A stretch of 64,000 bases of DNA. It comes from Pseudoalteromonas sp. XI10 (GTDB lineage Bacteria > Pseudomonadota > Gammaproteobacteria > Enterobacterales > Alteromonadaceae). Shown here piece by piece: positions 19,670-28,812 of the stretch. Made by a program: the position numbers and the translations under genes. The notes below the pieces were generated by a model. That model was not told where the DNA came from. It ran no database searches and worked only from the letters and a program-made list of their open reading frames with translations. The stretch spans positions 150,609-214,608 of the forward strand of contig NZ_LOPY01000021.1 in NCBI RefSeq assembly GCF_001469895.1, in the 5' to 3' direction. Position 1 is the first letter of the stretch; each line of letters begins with the position of its first letter.

Positions 19670-20260
19670 ATGAAAAAACTTTTACTGGTCAGTTTACTCG
19701 CAAGCTGTTTAGCGGGTTGTAATTCAGACTCAAATGATGAGCTAACATGCTCTCCTTTCCCCATGGCAATCGATATTGATAAATATGTTGTCACCCCAGG
19801 GCAAAACGAGGCTAACACAGCACTCGCTTATGATGCCTATATCATAAAATTAGGCGGTGCTGGCAAAGGTGTTTATAGTGAAGGAGATGAGCCTGACCCT
19901 AATAAAGAATATGCAGACTGTCCTATCCCAGCAGTGGTATTAGGGAGCGCGAATACCATTACAGTTATTAATATTTACTCAAGCGCTGATTACAACAGTG
20001 AGCTCACAGCTGGTACGAGTTTAAATAGCCTGTTTGATATCAAAGAAATGTATAATAGTGATTTTGATTATTACAGTGATGGCAACTATGCCAGTGTTGA
20101 AGACTTCGCAAGCGTATTCCCCACGACTGCACCTATATTTATTGAACTAAAGCCTAACCAAGCACCTGAAGTTGAAAGTAGTCATATTTTTTATATCGAT
20201 ATTAGTTTTGCAAACGGCAAAACCTTTGCGCTTGAAACTGAAGAAGTGCAGCTGTTTTAA
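19670..20260 (+). CDS. Putative lipoprotein of unknown function
   Basis: ATG 19670 is chosen because it follows an AGGA site by five bases and begins a lipoprotein signal (MKKLLLVSLLASCLAGC; lipobox LAGC). An in-frame ATG 24 bases upstream would add a charged leader before the signal. The mature part (about 180 residues) starts with acidic, serine-rich NSDSNDE and is predicted beta-rich, with no recognised domain. No partner genes: it lies alone between ndk and a 445-base non-coding stretch. Confidence 0.7.
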   Translation: MKKLLLVSLLASCLAGCNSDSNDELTCSPFPMAIDIDKYVVTPGQNEANTALAYDAYIIKLGGAGKGVYSEGDEPDPNKEYADCPIPAVVLGSANTITVINIYSSADYNSELTAGTSLNSLFDIKEMYNSDFDYYSDGNYASVEDFASVFPTTAPIFIELKPNQAPEVESSHIFYIDISFANGKTFALETEEVQLF

Positions 20261-20705
20261 ATTGCTATTAATCAGCTATTGTCAGCGGGGCTTCTCTGCT
20301 GACATACCCAATCTCTACTCGCTTAGAACGTACTCACTTAGCTAAGCTAATTGGTATTAATTTACCATTCCCATAATGCACCTAAAAATTGTAAAAAACA
20401 ATCTGAATTGTTAACCTTTCGTTCACTTTTGCGCGGGTAAGCTAATTGTTGATGATAAAATGGGCTTTCATTAAGTGGTTGAAAGTAAATAGTATGTTGT
20501 TTTTATTTGGCTCTTTAACCTATCTTTTTAGAGAAAAATATCAACAATAAAATTGTAACTGAGATGTTAAATTTAAGTGTACAAAACGCTACATGGTTTT
20601 TCGTGAATTCCTGAACTTATTCAATCATAAAATATTAGTGAATTGATTTTTTCTAAACAAAAAATCTCACTTTCATTTTAATTTGAATAATCAAAGGAGA
20701 GAACA
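20261..20705. other. 445-base non-coding stretch with a strong stem-loop
   Basis: GTCAGCGGGG (20281-20290) pairs with CTCTGCTGAC (20294-20303), including two G-U pairs, across a 3-base loop just after the lipoprotein stop; no U-tract follows, so terminator function is uncertain. The rest is AT-rich and contains no coding frame I would support. It presumably holds the promoter for the 20706 operon; no clear -35/-10 pair stands out. Confidence 0.5.
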
Positions 20706-21317
20706 ATGAAACTACGCAGTGCACTTTCTAAGTTGTCATGCGCGTCAGCTTTTGCACTTGGCACAATGCTGACTTTGAGCCCCGCAGCCAATGCAATGAA
20801 ACTAAAGCAACAAAACTTACAAGAGATGGCCGTTGAGTCACAGAGCATTATTGCCGGTCAGGTGGTAAGCGTAACAGATGGTTTTGATAACAATCGTCCC
20901 TATACCGAAGTGACTATTCAGGTTTCGTCAGATGCTAAAGGCAAATTAAAAGAGGATTCAAATTACACTTTTCGTCAGTTTGGCTTGACCAAGCCCCGCT
21001 CTATGGGCAATGGCAAAGTGTATTTAGGTGCAACGCCTGAAGGCTTTTCTAAATGGCGTGAAGGCGAACAAGTGATTGCCTTTATGTATAAGCCAGCATC
21101 AATCACAGGGTTTCAAACGACCGTTGGTTTAGCTCAAGGTAAATTTGTAGTGCGCAATGGCAAAGTAGAAAACATTTTTGCTAACAAAGGCGTTTTTGAA
21201 GGGTTAGATACCAGCAGCTTATCAGCAGAGCAACAAAATCTCTTAACCACACCAGGTGCAGTCGATGTGAGAGTTTTTATGGATTTAGTAGGTGAACTGT
21301 CTGGAGTACAACAATAA
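20706..21317 (+). CDS. Exported protein coupled to a metzincin-like protease
   Basis: The 203-residue protein starts after a strong AAAGGAGAG site and has a signal peptide (cut after NA, about residue 30). The mature part is beta-rich with the pattern IIAGQVVSVTDGFDNNRPYTEVTIQV, an OB-like/beta-barrel start seen in exported proteins that travel with metalloproteases. I do not recognise a named family. Its stop codon overlaps the protease start by one base (TAATG), so the two are translationally coupled; a role as chaperone, inhibitor or cofactor is inference. Confidence 0.75.
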   Translation: MKLRSALSKLSCASAFALGTMLTLSPAANAMKLKQQNLQEMAVESQSIIAGQVVSVTDGFDNNRPYTEVTIQVSSDAKGKLKEDSNYTFRQFGLTKPRSMGNGKVYLGATPEGFSKWREGEQVIAFMYKPASITGFQTTVGLAQGKFVVRNGKVENIFANKGVFEGLDTSSLSAEQQNLLTTPGAVDVRVFMDLVGELSGVQQ

Positions 21318-23938
21318 TGAAATTTTCTAAAATCGCAGCAGCATTAACCCTTGCAACTATTTCAACAGGTGCGTTAGCCGGTGGCCCACTTTATATTCAT
21401 GAACCGACAATGCAACCATACAAATGGGACACCTCAAAAGGCAGTATTCCAGTGTGGACAGATGGCGGCCAACTTATCAAAGATAAAGACGGTAACGATG
21501 TTGAAACCTTTACTGTACTTGAAAAAGGCACTGTATTTAACGTTGATGTTACCTTAGCTGATGGCACAGTGATCCCTGCATACACTGAACTTGACCGAGA
21601 TTATACATTTTTAACTATTGAGCAAGCCAACAAAGTAACGGCGAATGCTGTGAAAGAGTGGTCTGAAGTAGAAACGTCGACCTTCGAGATGTCAGTGCAG
21701 GGTACGATTTTTGAGAAAACAGGCATTGCGGATGTGACTGCAGAAAATGTTGATCAAATTTATGGTGTTGAGAACGGTTATGGCTTTTGGGTCAATTACG
21801 ACACTGATGGTGGCATTTTAGAAAACTATTTTGGTGTGCCTCGCAACTCGGTATTGGGTATTGCTTTCCCTGAATGGGCTGATGAAGAAACCGGTGAGAT
21901 TATTGAAGCGACAGCTTTAATGAACGGCTGGTATGTTGATATTAATGATACCGATGGCACGCAAGTTGGTGGGGTATTCACCCATGAGTTTGGCCATGCG
22001 ATCAATATGTCTCACTCGCAAGCAAATGGCCATTTAGTGTATATGTCGGCTAGCTACAGCCCACAATACGACGGTGTACCGGGCTGTGCTGGGGTTACAG
22101 AGTTTACTAGTTCAAGTATGCTTGACTTTTCTGCCATTGAAACAATGTTCCCGTTTATTAATGTTCGTTCAACAGCAGGCTCTAATCAGCATACGATTAA
22201 TGTAAAAGACGATATTGTTAATATTTCTGACCTCTATCCTACCGAGGAATACAAAGCAAAGTTCGGTAGTATTCAAGGAAAGCTTTTTACAAAAGAAGGC
22301 GTTGAGTATTCTGGTATTAATTTAATAGCACGAAATCTTGATAACCCCTATGAAGATGTGATCAGTCAACAGTCAGGTAACATGACACAAGGCCGTATCG
22401 GCCCAGATGGCTCATTTACCATTAATGGTTTAACACCAGGTGCACGTTATGCTCTTTATACCCAAGAGATTAATGCAGGTGGCTACCCAACTCAGCAAAC
22501 GAATATTCTTTCTGAAGCTGAATATTGGAATGACAACGAAAGTGCGAACCCGGGAATAGATAATGCCTGTGCGATGACAGAGATAGTTGTTTCAGCGGGT
22601 GAAACTAAACAGGTTGAGATGTTCTTCAACGGTTATCAAGACGGTATTCAATATACGCCACTGATTTCAGCGTTTGTAATGGATCACGCTAAAAATGGTA
22701 AAAAGGCACTTGGAACAACCTCTTCGGGTATTCCTTTCTTATACGACAGTGCGACTAATTCGTTTGATACTTTAGTAAGCCCTGATGGCTACGCTTTATT
22801 AAGCTCTACAAGCACAGCAATGAACAAAACAGCCACTAAAGCTGCCATTACCGCACACTTTAATGATAATGGCGTGATGCAAGGCGGCGTCTGGGATATA
22901 AACTCAGGCAAAGTATCAATGCTTGAAGATTTAACGGGGAATAGTTGCTCGCTTTCAAGTCAGCAGGGGCAAAGCTCACATAGCATCTGGGATATGGATG
23001 ATGATGGTAAGATGATTGTTGGTACAACACGCTTCCCATACGATGGTTCAAATCGCTGTGCTGATGGCGAAGCTGCGCGTTCAGTTGGTATGCCTACTGT
23101 TTGGGATGCAAACACGGGTAAAGCAAGCGTTTTACCTGGCACACAAATGGTTGACCGTTCTTATGGTAGCGGTAAAGAAATCGCTATTATGAATGGCGAT
23201 GAGCAAATTCGTCGTACGGCATGGGCGCGAGCAGATCGTATCTCTGGTAATGGCGAAACCATTACAGGTTCAACGAATGGCTTTACGCAAATTGCTTGGG
23301 TGAATGGCGAGCTTGTTGATACCTACACGGAGTTTGGTGCAATCGACAATTCAGTTATCTCTGAAAATGGTCGTTATGTCGCCTTTGGCGCCATCGAAAA
23401 TCGTCGCCCTGCTGGCGTAAAAGTATGGGATACAGTAACCAATACAACTCAAAAAATTGGTAGCTTACGTTGGTGTGACAACATTCCTGCGATAAGTTTC
23501 TGGACCAACTATTGCGACCTAGGCTACAGCCATGAAGAATTAGTTGAACTAGGATTTGGCTTACCTTCAGTGATGGTTCTTGATGCAAATGAGGACTTAT
23601 CGATGATCACCGGACGTGCTGGTAGCCCTCTATCTGGCGGTTTTGTTGGCGCTATTTATTTAAAAAGTATTGGCTGGATGTCATCAGAAGAGTTCTTTGC
23701 TAAGCAAGGTGTTACTGAAGCTAAAGGCTTACTTACTGATAATATGTTTGGTCTAAGTGCTGATGGCTCTGAGATCATGGCAGGCATTGCTGGTGCAGTG
23801 TTATCAATTGAAATCGATGCGAATAAGGCATTTGTATGTGATAACGGCCGCGACCGTGAACTTAGCTTCCCTAAGCAAGTGGTTGATGCGGTGTCAGCAG
23901 GTGCTGAATTTGGCCGCTGTGCGCATATTAATGACTAA
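21317..23938 (+). CDS. Secreted metzincin-like zinc metalloprotease with C-terminal repeat domain
   Basis: The 873-residue protein has a signal peptide (residues 1-21) and the extended zinc motif H223-E-F-G-H227-A-I-N-M-S-H233, a textbook HExxHxxxxxH, followed by a candidate Met-turn around Met268 (SSSMLDF). Residues about 310-420 look like a carboxypeptidase-regulatory-type beta sandwich (SIQGKLFTKEGVEYSGINLI). The C-terminal 450 residues carry HAF-like/propeller repeats (VWDINSGKVSML, VWDANTGKASVL, VWDTVTNTTQKI) alternating with SxNGxxI/V strands. A terminator follows at 23961. Substrate unknown. Confidence 0.85.
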   Translation: MKFSKIAAALTLATISTGALAGGPLYIHEPTMQPYKWDTSKGSIPVWTDGGQLIKDKDGNDVETFTVLEKGTVFNVDVTLADGTVIPAYTELDRDYTFLTIEQANKVTANAVKEWSEVETSTFEMSVQGTIFEKTGIADVTAENVDQIYGVENGYGFWVNYDTDGGILENYFGVPRNSVLGIAFPEWADEETGEIIEATALMNGWYVDINDTDGTQVGGVFTHEFGHAINMSHSQANGHLVYMSASYSPQYDGVPGCAGVTEFTSSSMLDFSAIETMFPFINVRSTAGSNQHTINVKDDIVNISDLYPTEEYKAKFGSIQGKLFTKEGVEYSGINLIARNLDNPYEDVISQQSGNMTQGRIGPDGSFTINGLTPGARYALYTQEINAGGYPTQQTNILSEAEYWNDNESANPGIDNACAMTEIVVSAGETKQVEMFFNGYQDGIQYTPLISAFVMDHAKNGKKALGTTSSGIPFLYDSATNSFDTLVSPDGYALLSSTSTAMNKTATKAAITAHFNDNGVMQGGVWDINSGKVSMLEDLTGNSCSLSSQQGQSSHSIWDMDDDGKMIVGTTRFPYDGSNRCADGEAARSVGMPTVWDANTGKASVLPGTQMVDRSYGSGKEIAIMNGDEQIRRTAWARADRISGNGETITGSTNGFTQIAWVNGELVDTYTEFGAIDNSVISENGRYVAFGAIENRRPAGVKVWDTVTNTTQKIGSLRWCDNIPAISFWTNYCDLGYSHEELVELGFGLPSVMVLDANEDLSMITGRAGSPLSGGFVGAIYLKSIGWMSSEEFFAKQGVTEAKGLLTDNMFGLSADGSEIMAGIAGAVLSIEIDANKAFVCDNGRDRELSFPKQVVDAVSAGAEFGRCAHIND

Positions 23939-23960
23939 TACTATGTTGTGTTAAGCGCTT

Positions 23961-23988
23961 AAAGGTCCGGCTCGTTGGCTGGACCTTT
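23961..23988 (+). terminator. Intrinsic terminator of the metalloprotease operon
   Basis: AAAGGTCC pairs with GGACCTTT around a 12-base loop, with further internal GGC/GCT pairing possible. TATTT follows. It excludes the upstream in-frame ATG of the next gene at 23975 as the real start. Confidence 0.75.
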
Positions 23989-24019
23989 ATTTCAATATCT
24001 TTGTAACAAAGGCCTGCTA

Positions 24020-24508
24020 ATGTATAAAAGTTCATTAATAACAATAATATGGTTATGTCTTCTAAGCTTTATTCCTGATCAAGTTAGTGCGCAAACCCAT
24101 CAAGCTGCAAGCTCAAGCAACAAAGGGTTTAATGTTCCTGAAGAGCTGTTGACCACATGGGAGCTAGATGAAGCGGCTTCAATGGAATACGCAAAAAAGT
24201 CTGCGCACTGGAATGAACATATCGCTAATTTGATGCCGAAACTAATCGCAACAAATAAACAAATTAAATACCGCTTTAATCAGGATGAAATGGTCACTAT
24301 TCAAGCTGCAAAAGAGCACCAGCTTGCCATTAGTTTGCTTAAGCAAACACTGACGTCATATAAATTCAAATTTGAATTCGACGATAAGCCAAAGCAATTG
24401 CAAGTGATAAAAGCCGCAGGTGGGCGGATCAATATACAGGCCGATGGCCTACTTGGTTATCAGTTCTTATTGTGGAAAAAACGCCGAGAACGCTTAACTG
24501 GCGTATAA
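24020..24508 (+). CDS. Small exported protein of unknown function
   Basis: ATG 24020 opens a signal peptide (MYKSSLITIIWLCLLSFIP..QVSA) giving a 162-residue precursor; an upstream in-frame ATG lies inside the terminator hairpin and is rejected. The mature protein is charged, predicted mainly helical in its middle (MEYAKKSAHWNEHIANLMPK) and ends in basic KKRRERLTGV. No family recognised. Its position after the terminator suggests separate transcription. Confidence 0.6.
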   Translation: MYKSSLITIIWLCLLSFIPDQVSAQTHQAASSSNKGFNVPEELLTTWELDEAASMEYAKKSAHWNEHIANLMPKLIATNKQIKYRFNQDEMVTIQAAKEHQLAISLLKQTLTSYKFKFEFDDKPKQLQVIKAAGGRINIQADGLLGYQFLLWKKRRERLTGV

Positions 24509-24962
24509 AAAATATCAATGTTAAGGGCTTTGCTGTTAACATTAGCAAATCCAAACCAATTACCCTGGATAGTTAATTGAGTTTGATCTAAAAAGGTGGC
24601 CATAGGATTGGTCACCTTTTTCTTTTCTCTATAAGTCCTTACTCAGTCTAAATTTTATAGTATTAAAGTGCTGGTTTGTGTCTGTGTTTTTAATAGTTAA
24701 GTGCTTGATTACATTTTGGTACAGATTGATACACTTTTATTTTATGTAAAAGAATTTTTAACAAGTTGTTAATTAAGGTTTTTTTTACCGTCAATTTAAT
24801 GCTTTTTCTTGCCATAGTTTTTACCCTTTTTAGTGTGTTGAATTCTCATTTTACTTCCACTATTACTTGTTTTGTCACTCATAACTAATTGTATAAATTA
24901 AATATATTTTATTATTGAGTGGTTTTAGCTGTTTTTAATAAAACAAACAACAAGGAATTAAT
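24509..24962. other. 454-base AT-rich non-coding stretch with a terminator
   Basis: AAAAGGTG (24591-24598) and CACCTTTT (24613-24620), followed by TCTTTTCTCT, form an intrinsic terminator for the preceding gene. The remaining 340 bases are very AT-rich with no supported coding frame and presumably contain the promoter for the lipoprotein-subtilase operon. Confidence 0.6.
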
Positions 24963-25544
24963 ATGAAAAAAGCGCAGTTAGGTTTGTTAATCACATCATT
25001 CGCTATTATGGGCGGATGTGCAAAGTTAGACGCTCAAGTTAACGCTGGCGGCACTCTTAATTCAAAGGGTGGGGCTGGAAAAGCTGTGTTTACAGCACAT
25101 GCAGCTCGTTGTGATGGAGAAGTAAGCGGAAAAGTAAATTACAAAGATGTAACTGCATTAGATTGGCAACAATCTGGAGGAGTATCATTTAACGCACAGG
25201 TTTATGGTGCAGGCTTATGTAGTGAAGATCCTGTATCACCTGATGGGGCTGAGTCTGGTGATGAGCGATTATTTTGCAAACAAGATATTTGCACTGAGGG
25301 GATGTATCAAGTTGAGTTTAATTATAACTCAACCAATCCTAGCCTGCCTGGAGAGGGGGTTGGCTTTGCATGCATGATGGATATTTCTGAAGGTATTAAA
25401 TCTGGATTTGGTGCAAATGGGTTATTGAATGTGATGTTACTCGAGTCTGGTCCATACCAAGGCTATAACAATGCCGGAACAATAAGTGGCAATGTACAAG
25501 TGAAAGATTGCCCAAGTAGCAAAAATGACGACAACGCAGAGTAG
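24963..25544 (+). CDS. Cysteine-rich putative lipoprotein upstream of a subtilase
   Basis: The 193-residue protein starts after a CAAGGA site. A lipoprotein signal ends in IMGGC (cysteine 19), followed by AKLDAQVNAGGTLNS. The mature part contains at least seven further cysteines (RCDG, GLCSED, FCKQDIC, FACMMD, KDCPSS) and resembles a disulphide-stabilised beta domain. No family recognised. It ends 12 bases before the subtilase and is almost certainly cotranscribed; it could be a membrane-anchored partner or inhibitor of that protease (inference). Confidence 0.7.
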   Translation: MKKAQLGLLITSFAIMGGCAKLDAQVNAGGTLNSKGGAGKAVFTAHAARCDGEVSGKVNYKDVTALDWQQSGGVSFNAQVYGAGLCSEDPVSPDGAESGDERLFCKQDICTEGMYQVEFNYNSTNPSLPGEGVGFACMMDISEGIKSGFGANGLLNVMLLESGPYQGYNNAGTISGNVQVKDCPSSKNDDNAE

Positions 25545-25556
25545 AGAAGGAGTTTA

Positions 25557-27104
25557 ATGATGATAAATAAAAAAACAGTTTTAGCGGCAAGCATTGCTCT
25601 TGCTTATAGTTTTCCTTCTTTAGCTGATCAATCAATGCGAATTGTTCTAGAAGCAAATAGTAATAAAGCCTCAGCGCTTAAATCGGAGTTGTTATCAAAT
25701 AATATTAAAATAGAAAAAGAGCTTAGTTCACTAGAAAGTTTTGCAATTTCGATTGATAAAACTCAGTTAGCCAATGTTACAGGGCTTACAAACGTAAAGA
25801 CTTTTTACCCTGACGTACCAAGAAAGTTAATGTCTGAAGGCGCTTCGCAATATATTCCGTATGGTTTAGAGATGGTTCAAGCTGATCAAGTTCAATATCA
25901 AGGCGGACAAAAAGTGTGTGTAATCGATAGCGGTTATGCCTTAGAGCACCCAGATTTGCCGAGTGCTGGTGTTACAGGCTCAGACGATGGCGGTGCTGGT
26001 GTGTGGTATCAAGATCCATTTGGTCATGGTACTCATGTTGCGGGCACGATTGTCGCAATCGACAATGAATTTGGTACGACAGGGATTGTCGGTGATCATT
26101 CCCTTGATATGCATATTGTGCGTGTTTTTGCAGGTAATGGTAGCTGGGCTTACGCTTCGGATTTAGCCGGTGCGATTGATGAATGCCAGCAAGCTGGTTC
26201 AACGGTTATTTCAATGAGCCTTGGGGGAAAATACTCAAGCCCGATTGAAGAAAAAGCGTTAGATAAAGTTGCTCGTGCAAATATATTAATGGTTGCGGCA
26301 GCAGGAAATGCTGGTGAAGCTTCACATAGCTACCCTGCGTCTTATGATAGTGTGATTTCAGTCGCAGCGGTTGATAGCACTAAAAATCATGCAAGCTTTT
26401 CTCAGCGAAGCAGTCAAATTGAACTAGCAGCGCCAGGCGTTAATGTTTTCTCAACTGTGCCTGTTGACCGCGCGCGCTTTTCAAAATTTAATGTCACGCA
26501 AGATAATGTTAATTTCCAATATTATGGTATGGATGGCTCGCGTTTTGGTACTGTGACAGGGGAGCTCGTTGATTGTGGTTTAGGTACTCAGAGCTGTGGA
26601 GATGTAACAGGAAAAATCTGTCTAATCGAACGAGGGGAAATTCCGTTTTATAAAAAAGTAGAGCAGTGTGAAGCGGATGGCGGTGTGGGAGTTATTATTC
26701 GTAATAATAACCAAAGCCAGCTAATCGGCACTATTAACCCTACTTCTATGATTGCTGGCTCTGTGACAAGAAATGAGGGTCTTAATTTAATGGACAACCT
26801 CGGTAAGAAAACCACAATAACAGTCGCTGAGTTTTCAGATCATGACTTTAAATCAGGTACTTCGATGGCAACTCCCCATGTTTCCGGCGTAGCTGCATTG
26901 GTATGGAGTAATTATCCTGAGTGTTCTGCAAATGGCATTCGTTTAGCACTGAGGGCATCTGCCGATGATCAGGGGGATATGGGTTATGATCATGCTTACG
27001 GCTGGGGTATAGTGCAAGCCAAAGAGGCTGTTGATTATATCGCTGAAAATGGATGTAAAGCATCTAATAACGTATTACGTGGCGGAGATGGCTCAGCCCA
27101 TTAA
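25557..27104 (+). CDS. Secreted subtilisin-like (S8) serine protease with PA insert
   Basis: The 515-residue preproprotein has a signal peptide (about 1-23), an inhibitor-I9-like propeptide (about 27-85), and the S8 catalytic core: Asp124 in CVIDSGYALEHPDL, His160 in GHGTHVAGTI, oxyanion Asn251 in AAAGNAG, Ser436 in SGTSMATPHVSG. A protease-associated (PA) domain is inserted between the Asn and Ser regions (about 330-425; CLIERGEIPFYKKVEQCEADGG region). It is a secreted endopeptidase, likely for extracellular protein degradation. Strong AGAAGGAG site precedes the start; a terminator follows. Confidence 0.92.
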   Translation: MMINKKTVLAASIALAYSFPSLADQSMRIVLEANSNKASALKSELLSNNIKIEKELSSLESFAISIDKTQLANVTGLTNVKTFYPDVPRKLMSEGASQYIPYGLEMVQADQVQYQGGQKVCVIDSGYALEHPDLPSAGVTGSDDGGAGVWYQDPFGHGTHVAGTIVAIDNEFGTTGIVGDHSLDMHIVRVFAGNGSWAYASDLAGAIDECQQAGSTVISMSLGGKYSSPIEEKALDKVARANILMVAAAGNAGEASHSYPASYDSVISVAAVDSTKNHASFSQRSSQIELAAPGVNVFSTVPVDRARFSKFNVTQDNVNFQYYGMDGSRFGTVTGELVDCGLGTQSCGDVTGKICLIERGEIPFYKKVEQCEADGGVGVIIRNNNQSQLIGTINPTSMIAGSVTRNEGLNLMDNLGKKTTITVAEFSDHDFKSGTSMATPHVSGVAALVWSNYPECSANGIRLALRASADDQGDMGYDHAYGWGIVQAKEAVDYIAENGCKASNNVLRGGDGSAH

Positions 27105-27131
27105 CTACTCCCCTATATTGTTGTTATGACC

Positions 27132-27153
27132 AAAGCGCTTATGGCGCTTTTTT
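27132..27153 (+). terminator. Intrinsic terminator of the subtilase operon
   Basis: AAAGCGC pairs with GCGCTTT around TTATG and runs into a T6 tract. It lies 28 bases after the protease stop codon. Confidence 0.85.
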
Positions 27154-27300
27154 CGTTTGTCACCTACTCAACAATAAGCTCTATGAATCAATCATGATCT
27201 AGATCAATAAAATTACTGGGCAGGTTATTATACTGCCGCGCTTCATTATCGTATTAATTCATGCAACCGACTTGTACTCGGTTCGATGTGTGGAGCTTTC

Positions 27301-28686
27301 ATGTCGTCACCTATTTTGACCCCTCGTCCTTTTACGCCTGAGTTGTTATCACCTGCGGGTAGTTTAAAGAATATGCGTTATGCCTTTGCCTATGGTGCAG
27401 ATGCCGTATACGCTGGCCAGCCTCGTTATAGCCTTCGTGTTCGTAACAATGAGTTTGACCTAGATAATCTGCAAGTTGGTATCAACGAAGCCCATGCGCA
27501 AAATAAAAAGTTGTATGTGGTGTCAAACATTGCTCCTCACAATGCCAAGGTAAAATCGTATTTACGCGATATTGAGCCTGTCATTGAGATGCAGCCAGAT
27601 GCGCTGATCATGTCAGATCCTGGGCTTATTATGTTAGTGCGTGAAAAGTGGCCAGATATGCCTATTCACTTATCTGTGCAGGCCAATGCTGTGAACTATG
27701 CCACAGTGAACTTTTGGGCTCAGCAGGGCATTGAACGAGTCATTTTATCGCGCGAATTATCGCTTGAAGAAATCGCTGAAATTCGTGAACTATGCCCAAA
27801 TACAGAACTTGAAGTGTTTGTTCACGGTGCACTTTGTATGGCTTACTCTGGCCGTTGTTTGCTATCGGGTTACATTAATAAACGCGATCCAAACCAAGGA
27901 ACGTGCACTAATGCATGTCGCTGGAACTACGATGTGAAACCGGGCACCGAGAATGAAACCGGCGAAATGGTGCATAAAATCGACCCTAAAGCGGTGATCC
28001 CAACCCTAGGTGATGGTGCACCAAGTAATGAAGTGTTTATGCTTGAAGAGCAGGGTCGTCCTGGTGAGTACATGCCTGCTTTTGAAGACGAGCATGGTAC
28101 TTACATTATGAACTCAAAAGACCTTCGTGCAGTTCAATATGTTGATCAATTAACGAAAATGGGCGTGCACAGTTTAAAAATTGAAGGCCGTACCAAGTCT
28201 TTCTACTATGTTGCTCGTACTGCACAAGTGTATCGTAAAGCTATTGATGATGCCGTTGCTGGTCGTCCATTTGACGCAAACTTATTTAAAACTCTTGAAA
28301 ACTTAGCGCACCGTGGCTATACCGAAGGGTTCTTAAAGCGTCATGCGCATCAAGACTATCAAAACTATGAATACGGTCATTCGGTGTCTGATAAACAGCA
28401 GTTTGTGGGTGAAGTATTAGGTCGCAACGATAATGGTTTAGTTGAAATTGATGTGAAAAATAAGTTCTGTACTGGTCATTCACTTGAGCTTATGACACCA
28501 AAAGGGAATATCAACTTTAAGTTGGATTTTATGGAAAACAAAAAAGGCGAAGCCATTAGCGATGCTAAAGGCTCAGGTCATATTGTTAAAATTCCTCTGC
28601 CAGAAGATATCGATTTAGATCACGCAATCTTAATGCGTAATCTAGATGCCGACCAAGATACCCGTAATCCATTCAAAAAAGCTTAA
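27301..28686 (+). CDS. trhP: tRNA uridine 5-hydroxylation protein TrhP (YegQ, U32 peptidase family)
   Basis: I place the start at ATG 27301, five bases after GGAG, rather than the ATG 15 bases upstream. The 461-residue product matches E. coli YegQ closely through FTPELLSPAGSLKNMRYAFA, GADAVYAGQPRYSLRVRNNE, HLSVQANAVNYATV and FVHGALCMAYSGRC (cysteines of the U32 signature), and SLKIEGRTKSFYYVARTAQ. TrhP makes 5-hydroxyuridine at tRNA position 34 with prephenate-derived chemistry. Single gene with a stem-loop downstream. Confidence 0.95.
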   Translation: MSSPILTPRPFTPELLSPAGSLKNMRYAFAYGADAVYAGQPRYSLRVRNNEFDLDNLQVGINEAHAQNKKLYVVSNIAPHNAKVKSYLRDIEPVIEMQPDALIMSDPGLIMLVREKWPDMPIHLSVQANAVNYATVNFWAQQGIERVILSRELSLEEIAEIRELCPNTELEVFVHGALCMAYSGRCLLSGYINKRDPNQGTCTNACRWNYDVKPGTENETGEMVHKIDPKAVIPTLGDGAPSNEVFMLEEQGRPGEYMPAFEDEHGTYIMNSKDLRAVQYVDQLTKMGVHSLKIEGRTKSFYYVARTAQVYRKAIDDAVAGRPFDANLFKTLENLAHRGYTEGFLKRHAHQDYQNYEYGHSVSDKQQFVGEVLGRNDNGLVEIDVKNKFCTGHSLELMTPKGNINFKLDFMENKKGEAISDAKGSGHIVKIPLPEDIDLDHAILMRNLDADQDTRNPFKKA

Positions 28687-28693
28687 TAAAAGG

Positions 28694-28716
28694 TGCGCTA
28701 AGTCATACTTAGCGCA
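28694..28716 (+). terminator. Probable terminator stem-loop after trhP
   Basis: TGCGCTAAGT and ACTTAGCGCA form a perfect 10-bp stem with a CAT loop. The T-run (T7) is offset by about 11 bases, so termination efficiency is uncertain. Confidence 0.55.
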
Positions 28717-28812
28717 TTGAACTCATCTTTTTTTGGTATTTCACTGTCGTTACTAGTTATTTTTACTATCCTTTTTTCTAAGGGTAATAATTAAACATAG
28801 TCAAAAACTATA

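Noticed and set aside
23975..24019. Upstream ATG for the 24020 gene
   Set aside because: It lies within the terminator hairpin of the preceding operon and would place extra residues before the signal peptide.
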